The notes under the pieces are model-generated. The model was not told where the DNA came from. It was given only the letters and a program-made list of their open reading frames with translations, and searched no databases. From assembly GCA_028686135.1 (NCBI GenBank), contig JAQUCP010000002.1, positions 62,001 to 126,000 on the forward strand: a stretch of 64,000 nucleotides of DNA, in the 5' to 3' direction. Source of the stretch: UBA12481 sp012523435 (GTDB lineage Bacteria > Bacteroidota > Bacteroidia > Bacteroidales > UBA12481). Positions 32,720-41,211 of the stretch are shown piece by piece. A program made the translations under genes and the position numbers. Position 1 is the first letter of the stretch, and every line of letters starts with the position of its first letter.

Positions 32720-33178
32720 ATGATTCAAAGAATACAGTCCATCTTTCTACTCCTGGCTATGATCGCCTGGAATATCCTGTTTTTCAAACCCATCATGGGT
32801 TTCACGACTGATGCGGGCGGTTCCTGGTATCTTCTGGCCAGCTCCATAAAAGAATCCGCGGGTGACGGGATAGTCATGACAACTATACCCCTACTGGTGC
32901 TTCTGATTATTATCGATCTGCTGCTTTTATCTGCATTGTTGCTTTATCGCAGAAGAACCTTACAGCTGAGGGTTACACTGTTGTCCATGATTCTCCAGAT
33001 CTTCTCTTATGGATTGATTGGATTATATGTGTTTTTTGGTGTCAATAAGCTGGATGCAAGTGCTCATCTGCTTTTTAGCACGGTGATGCCTCTTGTAGCG
33101 TTTGTCCTGACCTTTCTGGCTTTCCGGGGCATCAGGCGTGACATTCTACTGTTGAAAGCCCTCGAGAGACTTCGTTAA
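32720..33178 (+). CDS. DUF4293 membrane protein
   Basis: This 152-residue protein starts with MIQRIQSIFLLLAMIAW, the characteristic opening of DUF4293 proteins, and has four predicted membrane helices (about 5-24, 56-78, 86-108 and 118-136) with a basic C-terminus. The family is confined to Bacteroidota as far as I know and has no assigned function. The gene is transcribed alone, divergently from the nucleoside phosphorylase operon, and ends 12 nt from the convergent pyrI gene. A TATTTTTG element (32693-32700) could be its -7 promoter box. An inner-membrane location is expected. Confidence 0.85.
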   Translation: MIQRIQSIFLLLAMIAWNILFFKPIMGFTTDAGGSWYLLASSIKESAGDGIVMTTIPLLVLLIIIDLLLLSALLLYRRRTLQLRVTLLSMILQIFSYGLIGLYVFFGVNKLDASAHLLFSTVMPLVAFVLTFLAFRGIRRDILLLKALERLR

Positions 33179-33190
33179 CAGTCTTCGGAA

Positions 33191-33649
33191 TCAGATGATT
33201 TCCAGGTGGTGCTGGTCGGTGATCTTTTCACAATAGAGACACTTCAGCTGTATCGGTTTTTTCTGAATCACATCAAAGCGGGTAGTGATATCTTCGTGAT
33301 TACTGATGCATTTAGGATTCATGCACTTAGCAATTGCTGTGATCTCATCGGGAACAGAAACCACCCGCTTTTCAACTACCTGGTAATCCCGGATGATATT
33401 TAACTTGGCATCGGGTGCTACCAGAGATATTTTATTGATTTCATCATCCTCGAAAAACTTATCGGCGACCTTAATAATGGCCTTTTTCCCCAGCTTTTTG
33501 CTTTCGAGATTGAATCCAAAAGTAACCTGTGTTCCGATCTTATTCAATCCCAGGATGTTAATGACGCTGAACAGGTTTTGAGAAGGAATATGGTCAATTA
33601 CCGTTCCGTTTCTGATAGCGCTGACCTTGAGTTCTTTTTTATTTTGCAT
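33191..33649 (-). CDS. pyrI: Aspartate carbamoyltransferase regulatory chain
   Basis: The 152-residue protein has an N-terminal allosteric domain (VSAIRNGTVIDHI and VINILGL) and a C-terminal zinc domain with four cysteines at 109, 114, 137 and 140 (C-x4-C and C-x2-C), as in PyrI. It binds nucleotides and tunes the catalytic PyrB subunit in the first committed step of pyrimidine synthesis. It starts 9 nt after the pyrB stop, the standard operon order. Length is normal and all four zinc ligands are present, so an E. coli-like allosteric holoenzyme is expected. Confidence 0.95.
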   Translation of the reverse strand: MQNKKELKVSAIRNGTVIDHIPSQNLFSVINILGLNKIGTQVTFGFNLESKKLGKKAIIKVADKFFEDDEINKISLVAPDAKLNIIRDYQVVEKRVVSVPDEITAIAKCMNPKCISNHEDITTRFDVIQKKPIQLKCLYCEKITDQHHLEII

Positions 33650-33658
33650 GGGAGTATG

Positions 33659-34567
33659 TTATTTAACGCCTAAAATTTTGGAAATGATCGCCATACGGGT
33701 GTAAACCCCGTTAAGAGCCTGCTCAAAATAGTATGCTTTAGGATTTGAGTCCACGTCCGGATTTATTTCGTTCACTCGGGGCAAGGGATGGAGAATTCTC
33801 ATATTGGATTTGGTATTGGTCAACATGGAATCCCTAAGGATGTAAACATTCTTAACCTTTTCATATTCAAGAGGATCAGAGAACCGTTCACGCTGAACCC
33901 TGGTCATATAGATGATATCCGCATCATTGAGATTATCAGCGATATCGCGATGCTCCTGGTAGGGAATGCCTTTTTTGTCAAGCAGGTGTTTGTACTCATC
34001 AGGCATTTTCAGTTCTTCAGGAGCAATGAAAGTGAATAGTGGCTGAAAAGCTGACATGGCGATGAGCAGGGAGTGAACGGTGCGACCGTATTTGAGATCT
34101 CCGACCATACAAATTTTGAGGCTATCGAGTCGGCCCTGTGTTTTCCGGATTGAGTACAGATCGAGGAGAGTCTGGGTTGGGTGTTGATGGGCGCCATCTC
34201 CGGCATTAATGATCGGTACCGGGGAGACTTCAGAAGCATATTGAGCGCTTCCTTCCAGGGGGTGGCGCATCACGATAAGATCGCTGTAATTGCTGACTGT
34301 CAGGATAGTATCTTTGAGTGACTCTCCTTTTGATACGCTGGATGAGGATGAGTCAGAAAATCCGATAACCCGACCTCCCAAACGATTAATGGCTGACTCA
34401 AAGCTAAGGCGGGTTCGGGTCGATGGCTCAAAAAACAGAGTTGCCACCACATATCCGGTCAGGAGCGCCTGCCCTGGATTCTTTTCGAACTCGGCTGCCA
34501 GGTTGAGGATCTCCAGAATTTCGGCTGGGGAGTAATCATTGATGGAAACGAGGCTTCGGTTTTTCAT
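33659..34567 (-). CDS. pyrB: Aspartate carbamoyltransferase catalytic chain
   Basis: The 302-residue enzyme carries the carbamoyl-phosphate motif FFEPSTRTRLSFE (about residues 46-58), the loop SSSSSVSKGESLKDT, and the aspartate-side motifs MRHPLEGSA and HPLPRVNEI. It joins carbamoyl phosphate and aspartate in the cytoplasm. With pyrI directly downstream it forms an allosteric enzyme. Another pyrimidine gene, pyrD, lies in the window at 53 kb but in a separate transcript. The 86-nt spacer before its start separates it from the YigZ-type gene on the same strand. Confidence 0.96.
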   Translation of the reverse strand: MKNRSLVSINDYSPAEILEILNLAAEFEKNPGQALLTGYVVATLFFEPSTRTRLSFESAINRLGGRVIGFSDSSSSSVSKGESLKDTILTVSNYSDLIVMRHPLEGSAQYASEVSPVPIINAGDGAHQHPTQTLLDLYSIRKTQGRLDSLKICMVGDLKYGRTVHSLLIAMSAFQPLFTFIAPEELKMPDEYKHLLDKKGIPYQEHRDIADNLNDADIIYMTRVQRERFSDPLEYEKVKNVYILRDSMLTNTKSNMRILHPLPRVNEINPDVDSNPKAYYFEQALNGVYTRMAIISKILGVK

Positions 34568-34653
34568 GCGTTATCTTTAAAATTTGGTGGTTAAATTTAG
34601 AACAAAGAGAGCGATCCGTAACGAAGTTGCCATCAATTGTATAAACAATTTTT

Positions 34654-35283
34654 TCACAGGTTAACTGCTTCATTGAAAACACCTTTCAGCTTGTTTAAAC
34701 GGCTGATGACTCGATCCACGCCTCCCTGCCTGATCTGGATGGTAATCCTGACCGGGTCGGAGTAGTACTGGTCGGTTATGGCAGCCTGTTCATCACGGAT
34801 GATTTTCATGACGTCATTGACCATAGGGTAGGGGCAGCTGATACGGATCTTTGAATCGTATGTTCTTTCGATGATGGTGGCGTTTTTGATTGCCTCCTGG
34901 GCTGCGGTTCGATAGGCATTGATTAATCCGCCAACCCCCAACAGAGTTCCACCAAAGTAGCGGATCACAACAATGAGCACATTACTCAGATCGTTCGATA
35001 AAATCTGTCCGTAAATCGGTTTGCCTGCAGAATTGGTCGGCTCCCCGTCATCATTGGTCCGGAAATCGCCCGATTGTCCAATGCGATAGGCATAGCAATG
35101 GTGCCGGGCATCGTGATACTCCTTGCGCAAGGAGTCGAGTATGGTCTTAATCTGGTCGGTTGATTGGACGGGAAAAGCTTTTGAAATGAAACGACTTCCC
35201 CGATCTTTAAACAATCCCTCCGAAGGAGCTTCAATAGTTCGGTAAAGATCGGCTGGCTCTATTGATGATTCCGTCACTTTCAT
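34654..35283 (-). CDS. YigZ/IMPACT family protein
   Basis: The ATG at 35283 (MKVTESSIEPADLYRTI) is chosen since the longer frame has no family similarity. The 209-residue product has the N-terminal Impact domain with HHCYAYRIG, DDGEPTNSAGKPIYGQIL and VVIRYFGGTLLGVGGLINAYRTAA (the UPF0029 signature), and a C-terminal DUF1949-like domain. YigZ proteins are thought to act in translation regulation and may bind nucleic acid; the reaction, if any, is unknown. It follows tRNA-Lys on the same strand after a terminator-like hairpin. Length is normal. Confidence 0.9.
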   Translation of the reverse strand: MKVTESSIEPADLYRTIEAPSEGLFKDRGSRFISKAFPVQSTDQIKTILDSLRKEYHDARHHCYAYRIGQSGDFRTNDDGEPTNSAGKPIYGQILSNDLSNVLIVVIRYFGGTLLGVGGLINAYRTAAQEAIKNATIIERTYDSKIRISCPYPMVNDVMKIIRDEQAAITDQYYSDPVRITIQIRQGGVDRVISRLNKLKGVFNEAVNL

Positions 35284-35330
35284 CGAGACAAAAATACAAA
35301 ACACCAGGCATTTGAGATCGACTGATGGTG

Positions 35331-35383
35331 ACAAAAACAACCCCAGTCTCCCGATTTCTTAAGTCGTTGTTAACTAGGGTTGT
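35331..35383 (-). terminator. Terminator-like hairpin after tRNA-Lys
   Basis: On the minus strand ACAACCCTAG pairs with CTGGGGTTGT (one mismatch, loop of about 27 nt), followed by a short T-run. It lies 35 nt after the tRNA-Lys 3' end and 48 nt before the YigZ gene start. Confidence 0.5.
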
Positions 35384-35417
35384 GTGATTTTGTGGATCTG
35401 TGCCGGAAATCGGCTTG

Positions 35418-35490
35418 TGATCCAGCTGGGGCTCGAACCCAGGACCCCATCCTTAAAAGGGATGTGCTCTACCAGCTGAGCTACTGAATC
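35418..35490 (-). tRNA. tRNA-Lys (anticodon TTT)
   Basis: A 73-nt tRNA without encoded CCA. Acceptor stem GATTCAG pairs with CTGGATC (one G-T pair), anticodon arm CATCC-CTTTTAA-GGATG, T-arm with GGTTCGAGCC, discriminator A. It has its own consensus promoter upstream. Confidence 0.95.
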
Positions 35491-35511
35491 GACCGTTCAA
35501 AAAACGTGGGG

Positions 35512-35543
35512 CAAAGATAAGAGTTGTCGTTTAAACCACCAAA
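35512..35543 (-). promoter_or_regulatory. Bacteroidota promoter of tRNA-Lys
   Basis: On the minus strand TTTG (35543-35540), a 20-nt spacer and TATCTTTG (35519-35512) match the consensus well. Transcription would begin shortly before the tRNA 5' end at 35490. Confidence 0.75.
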
Positions 35544-35819
35544 CCCCTGCCAACAAAATTTCAAGGATTCGTTACCTGTACTATCGGCATCACCACAACA
35601 TAAGTTTCGACAGGTATAAAATAGTAAGGCCCTCTTTGGGAGGAGGGCCTTACCGAAACCTAAACCTAAAACTAAACCTATGAAAAAGTACCTCAAGCAG
35701 TTGGGCTGCCTGGTAACAATCCTGACGAACAAGATCTGTTACATTAGTATAACGCACAAAACCTATGCCATGTTGTGAGTTGAATTAAAAATTTATCGAT
35801 TTAACAAATATTTAACAAT
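35544..35819. other. Spacer between tRNA-Lys promoter and clpC with hairpin and possible relic leader
   Basis: No established gene is present. A perfect 10-bp hairpin (TAAGGCCCTC / GAGGGCCTTA, 35626-35653) is followed by a C/A-rich stretch with repeated CCTAAA units and then an ATG at 35681. On the minus strand the hairpin is followed by only a weak T-rich run, so it is at best a poor terminator for clpC, which ends 166 nt away. Confidence 0.5.
35681..35788 (+). CDS. Possible 35-residue ORF or relic of an exported-protein gene
   Basis: The frame from ATG 35681 to TAA 35788 starts MKKYLKQLGCLVTIL, which looks like the beginning of a signal peptide of a SusC-type or similar outer-membrane protein gene, including the C/A-rich leader just before it. 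After about 15 residues the sequence (TNKICYISITHKPMPCCELN) no longer resembles a signal peptide. It may be the remnant of a deleted gene, a small leader peptide, or chance. There is no downstream gene on this strand for about 2.8 kb, which speaks against an attenuator role. Confidence 0.2.
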
Positions 35820-38324
35820 TTAGCGATGAGTTATCCGAATGGTGATCTCCTCGCGTTTCTTATCAAACCCAATGGTGATGCTATCGCCCTCTTTTGCTTG
35901 CGATTCGATGATTTTTTCTGCCATCGGATCTTCCAGGTATTTTTGGATTGACCGCTTTAACGGTCTGGCCCCGAACTTGGGATCATAGCCCTTCTCGGCC
36001 AGGAAATCTTTGGCAGCGGCTGAAATTTTCGCTTCATATCCTAGCCTTTTCATACGCTCAAACAGGCCGGTTAATTCAATGTCAATAATCTGATGGAGGT
36101 GATCTTTTGTCAGGCTGTTAAAGATGACAACATCATCAACCCGGTTCAGAAATTCAGGGGCAAAGGCCTTATTTAGTGCTTTTTGGATCACATCCTTCTG
36201 GTATTCAGCTGAGCCCTCTTCATGCGGTCGAATGCTGAATCCCAGGCTATTCCCAAAATCTTTGAGCTGACGGGTTCCAATGTTAGACGTCATGATGACG
36301 ATTGTGTTCTTGAAATCAACTCTGCGTCCGAGACTATCTGTCAGCTGGCCATCATCGAGGACCTGGAGCAGGATGTTGAAGATATCCGGATGGGCCTTTT
36401 CAATTTCATCCAACAGAACGACTGAATAGGGTTTACGGCGCACTTTTTCAGTTAGTTGGCCTCCTTCTTCATAACCCACATAACCTGGAGGCGCTCCAAC
36501 AAGCCGGGATACCGAGAACTTCTCCATATACTCACTCATGTCGATTCTTAATAGGGCGTCGGTAGAATCGAACAGATTCATAGCCAGAACTTTCGCCAAC
36601 TGTGTTTTTCCAACACCGGTTGGACCCAAGAAGATAAAACTACCGATCGGCTTGTTAGGATCTTTCAGTCCGGCCCGGTTGCGCTGAATAGCTTTGACAA
36701 TTTTCTGGATGGCATCGTCTTGACCAATCACTTTAGTCTTCAATTCGGATTGCATATTCATCAGTCGGGCGCCTTCTGCCTGAGCGATTCGCTGAACAGG
36801 CACACCTGTCATCATTGCCACCACTTCTTCCACATTGGCTTCATCCACCACTTCCCGGTTTTCGTTCAGCCGTTTTTCCCAGTCATCTTTTTCTTTTTCC
36901 AGTTCCAGTATCAGTTGCTTTTCCCGGTCACGATGCCTGGCCGCCTTTTCAAAATCTTGGCTCTTAACCGCTTCGATTTTCACCTTTTTCGTTTCGTTGA
37001 TCTCCTCTTCCATTTTCAGGATTTTCTCCGGAACGGTGATATTGGTGATATGGACACGCGAACCGGTTTCATCCAGGGCATCGATAGCTTTATCTGGCAG
37101 GTGTCGGTCGCTGATGTATCGTTGTGTCAGATATACACAGGCTTTTATCGCGGCGTCTGTATAGGTTACGTTATGATGGTCTTCGTAGCGCTCTTTAATA
37201 TTATGCAGGATCTGCAGCGTCTCTTCGGGTGAGGTAGCTTCGACCAGTACTTTTTGGAAACGTCTCTCCAGGGCTCCATCTTTTTCGATATGTTGGCGAT
37301 ACTCATCGAGTGTGGTTGCTCCGATGCACTGGATTTCTCCCCTTGCCAGGGCAGGTTTCAGCATATTGGCTGCATCCAGTGAACCGGTAGCGCCACCGGC
37401 ACCAACAATGGTGTGGATCTCATCAATAAAAAGGATTACGTTATTGGTTTTGGCCAGTTCGTTCAGGATGGCTTTCATTCTTTCTTCAAATTGACCGCGA
37501 TACTTGGTCCCAGCGACAATAGATGCCATATCAAGTGCAACGACCCGTTTACCGAACAGTACCCGTGAAACCTTGCGTTCCACGATTCGCAAAGCTAATC
37601 CTTCGGCAATTGCTGATTTTCCAACGCCAGGCTCGCCAATCAGGACTGGGTTATTCTTTTTTCGGCGACTTAATATCTGTGCAATTCGCTGAATCTCAAC
37701 CTCTCGTCCCACAATCGGATCGAGACGGTTCTCTTCGGCAGCACGGGTGATATCAATGCCAAAATTGTCAAGCACCGGGGTGTCAGAGGTGGACTTGGCT
37801 TGCCTGGTTTGGCCTTTGGACGGGTCGGACGGGCCCTCAGACTCTTCATCTTCGTCGTGGAATTCAGCTCTGGATGAGGGTAACCCTTCGCCCAGCTGAT
37901 CTTTCACCTGACGGTAGGTGATCTGCATTTCATCCAGGATTTCGGTGACCAGACAAGTATCCTCGCGGAGGATTGCCAATAGCAGATGGGAGGTGCTCAG
38001 CTCTGGTTGGTGAGCTTCCTGAGCCTCCATAAAGGCCATCTTTAAAATCCGTTCAGAGGCTTTGAGCAAGGGAATATCACGGATTCCACTGACACCAGTA
38101 GTTGATTTAATGTTCTTTACCCGAATCCGTTGCTCAATCCGCTTTTTAACCTCTTTAAGATCAACGCCCAAATTGAGTAATGTCGAAATAGCCGGACTAT
38201 CACCTTCCCGCAAAATGCCAAGGAAAAAATGCTCCGGGCTGATATACTCATTTCCCAGCCGGATTGCCTCTTCCTGGCTAAACATCAGAACTTCCTGTAT
38301 TTGTTTTGGAAAATTTGGATACAT
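35820..38324 (-). CDS. clpC: ATP-dependent Clp protease ATPase subunit ClpC
   Basis: The 834-residue protein has two N-terminal Clp repeat motifs (about 1-145), the first AAA+ domain with Walker A GEPGVGKSA (230-238), a middle coiled-coil with UVR-like EINETKKVKIEAVKSQDFEKA, and the second AAA+ domain with GPTGVGKTQLA and the sensor/D2 C-terminal region. This is the ClpC layout, without the long ClpB middle domain. It unfolds substrates and feeds them to ClpP. The linker at about 150-185 is acidic and low-complexity. It is transcribed divergently from gyrA. A short inverted repeat TGACA-GAT-TGTCA lies upstream and could be an operator. Confidence 0.94.
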   Translation of the reverse strand: MYPNFPKQIQEVLMFSQEEAIRLGNEYISPEHFFLGILREGDSPAISTLLNLGVDLKEVKKRIEQRIRVKNIKSTTGVSGIRDIPLLKASERILKMAFMEAQEAHQPELSTSHLLLAILREDTCLVTEILDEMQITYRQVKDQLGEGLPSSRAEFHDEDEESEGPSDPSKGQTRQAKSTSDTPVLDNFGIDITRAAEENRLDPIVGREVEIQRIAQILSRRKKNNPVLIGEPGVGKSAIAEGLALRIVERKVSRVLFGKRVVALDMASIVAGTKYRGQFEERMKAILNELAKTNNVILFIDEIHTIVGAGGATGSLDAANMLKPALARGEIQCIGATTLDEYRQHIEKDGALERRFQKVLVEATSPEETLQILHNIKERYEDHHNVTYTDAAIKACVYLTQRYISDRHLPDKAIDALDETGSRVHITNITVPEKILKMEEEINETKKVKIEAVKSQDFEKAARHRDREKQLILELEKEKDDWEKRLNENREVVDEANVEEVVAMMTGVPVQRIAQAEGARLMNMQSELKTKVIGQDDAIQKIVKAIQRNRAGLKDPNKPIGSFIFLGPTGVGKTQLAKVLAMNLFDSTDALLRIDMSEYMEKFSVSRLVGAPPGYVGYEEGGQLTEKVRRKPYSVVLLDEIEKAHPDIFNILLQVLDDGQLTDSLGRRVDFKNTIVIMTSNIGTRQLKDFGNSLGFSIRPHEEGSAEYQKDVIQKALNKAFAPEFLNRVDDVVIFNSLTKDHLHQIIDIELTGLFERMKRLGYEAKISAAAKDFLAEKGYDPKFGARPLKRSIQKYLEDPMAEKIIESQAKEGDSITIGFDKKREEITIRITHR

Positions 38325-38365
38325 ACAATTTCATTATTTTAAGCTCTCCAATCCTCGCAATAGTC

Positions 38366-38378
38366 TGACAGATTGTCA
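38366..38378. promoter_or_regulatory. Inverted repeat upstream of clpC
   Basis: TGACA-GAT-TGTCA is a perfect 5-bp inverted repeat with 3-nt centre, 42 nt before the clpC start in the clpC-gyrA divergent spacer. It has the size of a dimeric repressor site. No regulator is known to bind it. Confidence 0.3.
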
Positions 38379-38557
38379 CATCGTGTTGTTGAGCGACAGG
38401 ATTCCAATTGATATCACCTTGATCGTTAGAGCGTTTCAATACCTACATAAAATTAAAACATTTTCTAGCTGCTCTAGCACAAAATGTGAGCCAATTATTA
38501 ACAACCCATCTGTGGGAAATATGTCTGGAAGTACTTCCACGGGTCGGGAAAAATTGA

Positions 38558-38565
38558 TACTTTTG
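38558..38565 (+). promoter_or_regulatory. Possible -7 promoter element of gyrA
   Basis: TACTTTTG matches TAnnTTTG, 53 nt before the gyrA ATG. No TTG was found at the -33 spacing. The remaining 294-nt clpC-gyrA spacer shows no gene. Confidence 0.4.
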
Positions 38566-38618
38566 TGGGTTCAAAAATAGAGTGGATAAAGCTCTAAAAT
38601 TTTTATTTTCAAATATTT

Positions 38619-41108
38619 ATGAGTACAGGAGAGCGGATTGTCAAGATCAACATCGATGAGGAGATGAAGTCATCTTACATCGACTATTCGATGTCTGTTA
38701 TTGTAGCCAGGGCCTTGCCTGATGTTCGTGATGGGCTCAAACCGGTTCACCGGAGGGTTCTGTTCGGGATGAATGAATTGGGTGTTGGGGCGAACAGGCA
38801 ATACAAGAAATCGGCCCGTATCGTTGGTGAAGTATTGGGTAAGTATCATCCACATGGCGACAGCAGTGTTTACATGGCCATGGTCAGGATGGCACAGAAT
38901 TGGGCTATGCGTTACCCGTTAATCGAGGGGCAGGGTAATTTTGGATCAATAGATGGTGACAGCCCTGCAGCTATGCGATACACTGAAGCCAGGATGCATA
39001 AGATGGCAGAGGAGGTGATGGCTGATCTGGAAAAAGAGACTGTTGACTTTCAATTAAATTTTGATGATACCCTTCAGGAGCCAGTGGTTATGCCAACACG
39101 GATTCCCAACCTACTGGTTAACGGATCATCCGGAATCGCGGTTGGTATGGCAACCAATATGGCTCCACACAATCTGCGAGAGGTGGTTGATGGCATTCTT
39201 GCGGTGATCGACAATCCGGAGATTACGATTGATGAGCTCTTGAAATATATTAAAGCCCCGGATTTTCCAACAGGAGGAATCATTTATGGCTATCAGGGGG
39301 TCAGAGAAGCCTTTGAAACTGGGCGCGGCCGAATTGTCATCAGAGGGAAAGCAACTATCGAAACCTTACCAAACGGTCGGGAACGAATTATCATCACCGA
39401 AATTCCCTATATGGTGAATAAGGCTGAGATGATCATAAAAACAGCCGACCTGATCAATGACAAGAAGATCGATGGGATTTCGAATGTCAATGATGAATCA
39501 GATCGTACCGGGATGAGAATTGTGTACGATTTAAAAAAAGATGCTGTAGCAAACGTTGTTCTCAATATGCTGTATAAGTTAACTCCTTTGCAAACAGCAT
39601 TTTCGGTTAATAATATCGCTCTGGTCAATGGCCGGCCTAAGATGTTGAACCTGCGCGATTTGATCGACCATTTTATCGCTCATCGTTTGGATGTTGTTCT
39701 GAGAAGAACACGCTATGAGCTGGATCAGGCGGAGAAAAAAGCACACATTCTCGAAGGTTTATTGATAGCTTTAGATCACCTGGATGAAGTCATCGCACTG
39801 ATTCGGGCTTCAAAGAACCCCGATGAAGCCAAGGCTGGCCTGATGGAGACATTTGGACTGACTGAGATTCAGGCTAAAGCGATCCTCGATATGCGCTTGC
39901 AAAGACTTACCGGTCTGGAGCGCGATAAAATTCGTCAGGAATATCAGGAACTGATAGAGCTGATCAATTACTTGAAGCAGGTGCTCGATGACCACTCACT
40001 TCAGATGAAAATTATTTCTGAAGAGATGGCCGAGATCAGAAACAAATACGGAGATGAACGTCGAACTGAGATAGTCTATGCTTCGGAAGAGTTCAATCCT
40101 GAAGATTTCTATGCCGATGATCCAATGGTGATCACAATCTCTCGAATGGGTTACATCAAACGGACGCCACTAGTAGATTTCAGAACTCAAGGAAGGGGTG
40201 GGGTAGGATCAAAAGGAAGCACGACACGAGATGAGGATTTCATTGAACATCTCTACAGTGCAACCATGCATAATACTTTACTCTTCTTTACAGAACTTGG
40301 TAGGTGTTTCTGGTTAAAGGTCTATGAAATCCCGGAAGGAACGCGAACCTCGAAGGGAAGAGCTATTCAGAACCTGCTCAATATCGAGCCTAATGATAAG
40401 GTGAAAGCTTATCTGAAGGTGACCGATTTGAATGATCAGGATTATATTAATGAGAATCACATCATCCTGTGTACCAAAAAGGGCATCATCAAAAAAACTC
40501 TTCTTGAAGCCTATTCGAGGCCGAGGCAGAATGGCGTGAATGCCATTACCATCAAAGATGGCGATCAGCTGCTGGAAGCCCGCCTAACAAACGGTAGTCA
40601 GGAAATTGTCATGGCCGTGAAATCTGGGAAAGCTATCCGGTTTAACGAAAAGACCGTTAGGCCGGTCGGCAGAACAGCCTCCGGTGTTCGTGGTATTAGC
40701 CTGGCTTCCCAAGATGACGAAGTGGTCGGGATGGTTTGTGTGGATAATGACCAGGATCAGATTCTGGTGGTCTCGGAGAACGGTTTCGGGAAGCGCTCCG
40801 ATGTACAGGATTATCGGGTGACCAACCGAGGTGGGAAAGGGGTTAAAACCCTGAATATCACTGAAAAGACAGGTCAGCTGATTGCGCTAATGGATGTTAC
40901 CGATGAGGATGACCTGATGATTATAAACCGTTCTGGAATTACCATCAGAATTCACGTTTCGGAGATTCGTGTTCAAGGAAGAGCTACCCAGGGAGTACGG
41001 CTTATTAACCTGCGCGATAATGACATCATTGCCTCGGTTGCAAAAGTGGAAAGAGAAAATGGCGAGGAGGTCGTGGAAGTACCTGAAGAGGAATCGTTTG
41101 AGGAATAG
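38619..41108 (+). CDS. gyrA: DNA gyrase subunit A
   Basis: The 829-residue protein has the GyrA order. The winged-helix/tower part holds active Tyr121 in DSPAAMRYTEARM, and the quinolone-pocket helix reads HPHGDSSVYMAMVRMAQ with Ser82 and Met86. The coiled-coil with RLTGLERDKI follows, and a C-terminal beta-pinwheel begins with FRTQGRGGVGSKG, the GyrA-box variant that marks gyrase rather than ParC. Gyrase introduces negative supercoils with ATP. The acidic tail is normal. Met86 stands where E. coli has Asp87; a hydrophobic residue there may be the natural state of this group. The gene is monocistronic or precedes the TPR gene (103-nt gap). Confidence 0.95.
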   Translation: MSTGERIVKINIDEEMKSSYIDYSMSVIVARALPDVRDGLKPVHRRVLFGMNELGVGANRQYKKSARIVGEVLGKYHPHGDSSVYMAMVRMAQNWAMRYPLIEGQGNFGSIDGDSPAAMRYTEARMHKMAEEVMADLEKETVDFQLNFDDTLQEPVVMPTRIPNLLVNGSSGIAVGMATNMAPHNLREVVDGILAVIDNPEITIDELLKYIKAPDFPTGGIIYGYQGVREAFETGRGRIVIRGKATIETLPNGRERIIITEIPYMVNKAEMIIKTADLINDKKIDGISNVNDESDRTGMRIVYDLKKDAVANVVLNMLYKLTPLQTAFSVNNIALVNGRPKMLNLRDLIDHFIAHRLDVVLRRTRYELDQAEKKAHILEGLLIALDHLDEVIALIRASKNPDEAKAGLMETFGLTEIQAKAILDMRLQRLTGLERDKIRQEYQELIELINYLKQVLDDHSLQMKIISEEMAEIRNKYGDERRTEIVYASEEFNPEDFYADDPMVITISRMGYIKRTPLVDFRTQGRGGVGSKGSTTRDEDFIEHLYSATMHNTLLFFTELGRCFWLKVYEIPEGTRTSKGRAIQNLLNIEPNDKVKAYLKVTDLNDQDYINENHIILCTKKGIIKKTLLEAYSRPRQNGVNAITIKDGDQLLEARLTNGSQEIVMAVKSGKAIRFNEKTVRPVGRTASGVRGISLASQDDEVVGMVCVDNDQDQILVVSENGFGKRSDVQDYRVTNRGGKGVKTLNITEKTGQLIALMDVTDEDDLMIINRSGITIRIHVSEIRVQGRATQGVRLINLRDNDIIASVAKVERENGEEVVEVPEEESFEE

Positions 41109-41211
41109 AGAGATATTACTTTATAGGTGTGGTACAATTATTGATGGTTAGCTTTTGTTAAAGAAATTGAAATTGTAATTTTGATCCATAATTGACTAAA
41201 ATAACGCTGAA

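Noticed and set aside
36720..37232. Plus-strand frame of 170 codons rich in Phe and His
   Set aside because: It lies entirely inside clpC; the Phe/His richness is the complement of the Lys/Glu-rich coiled-coil coding sequence.
38062..38580. Plus-strand frame of 172 codons upstream of gyrA
   Set aside because: It overlaps the start of clpC on the other strand, has no recognisable domain, and its composition is that of antisense to clpC plus spacer.
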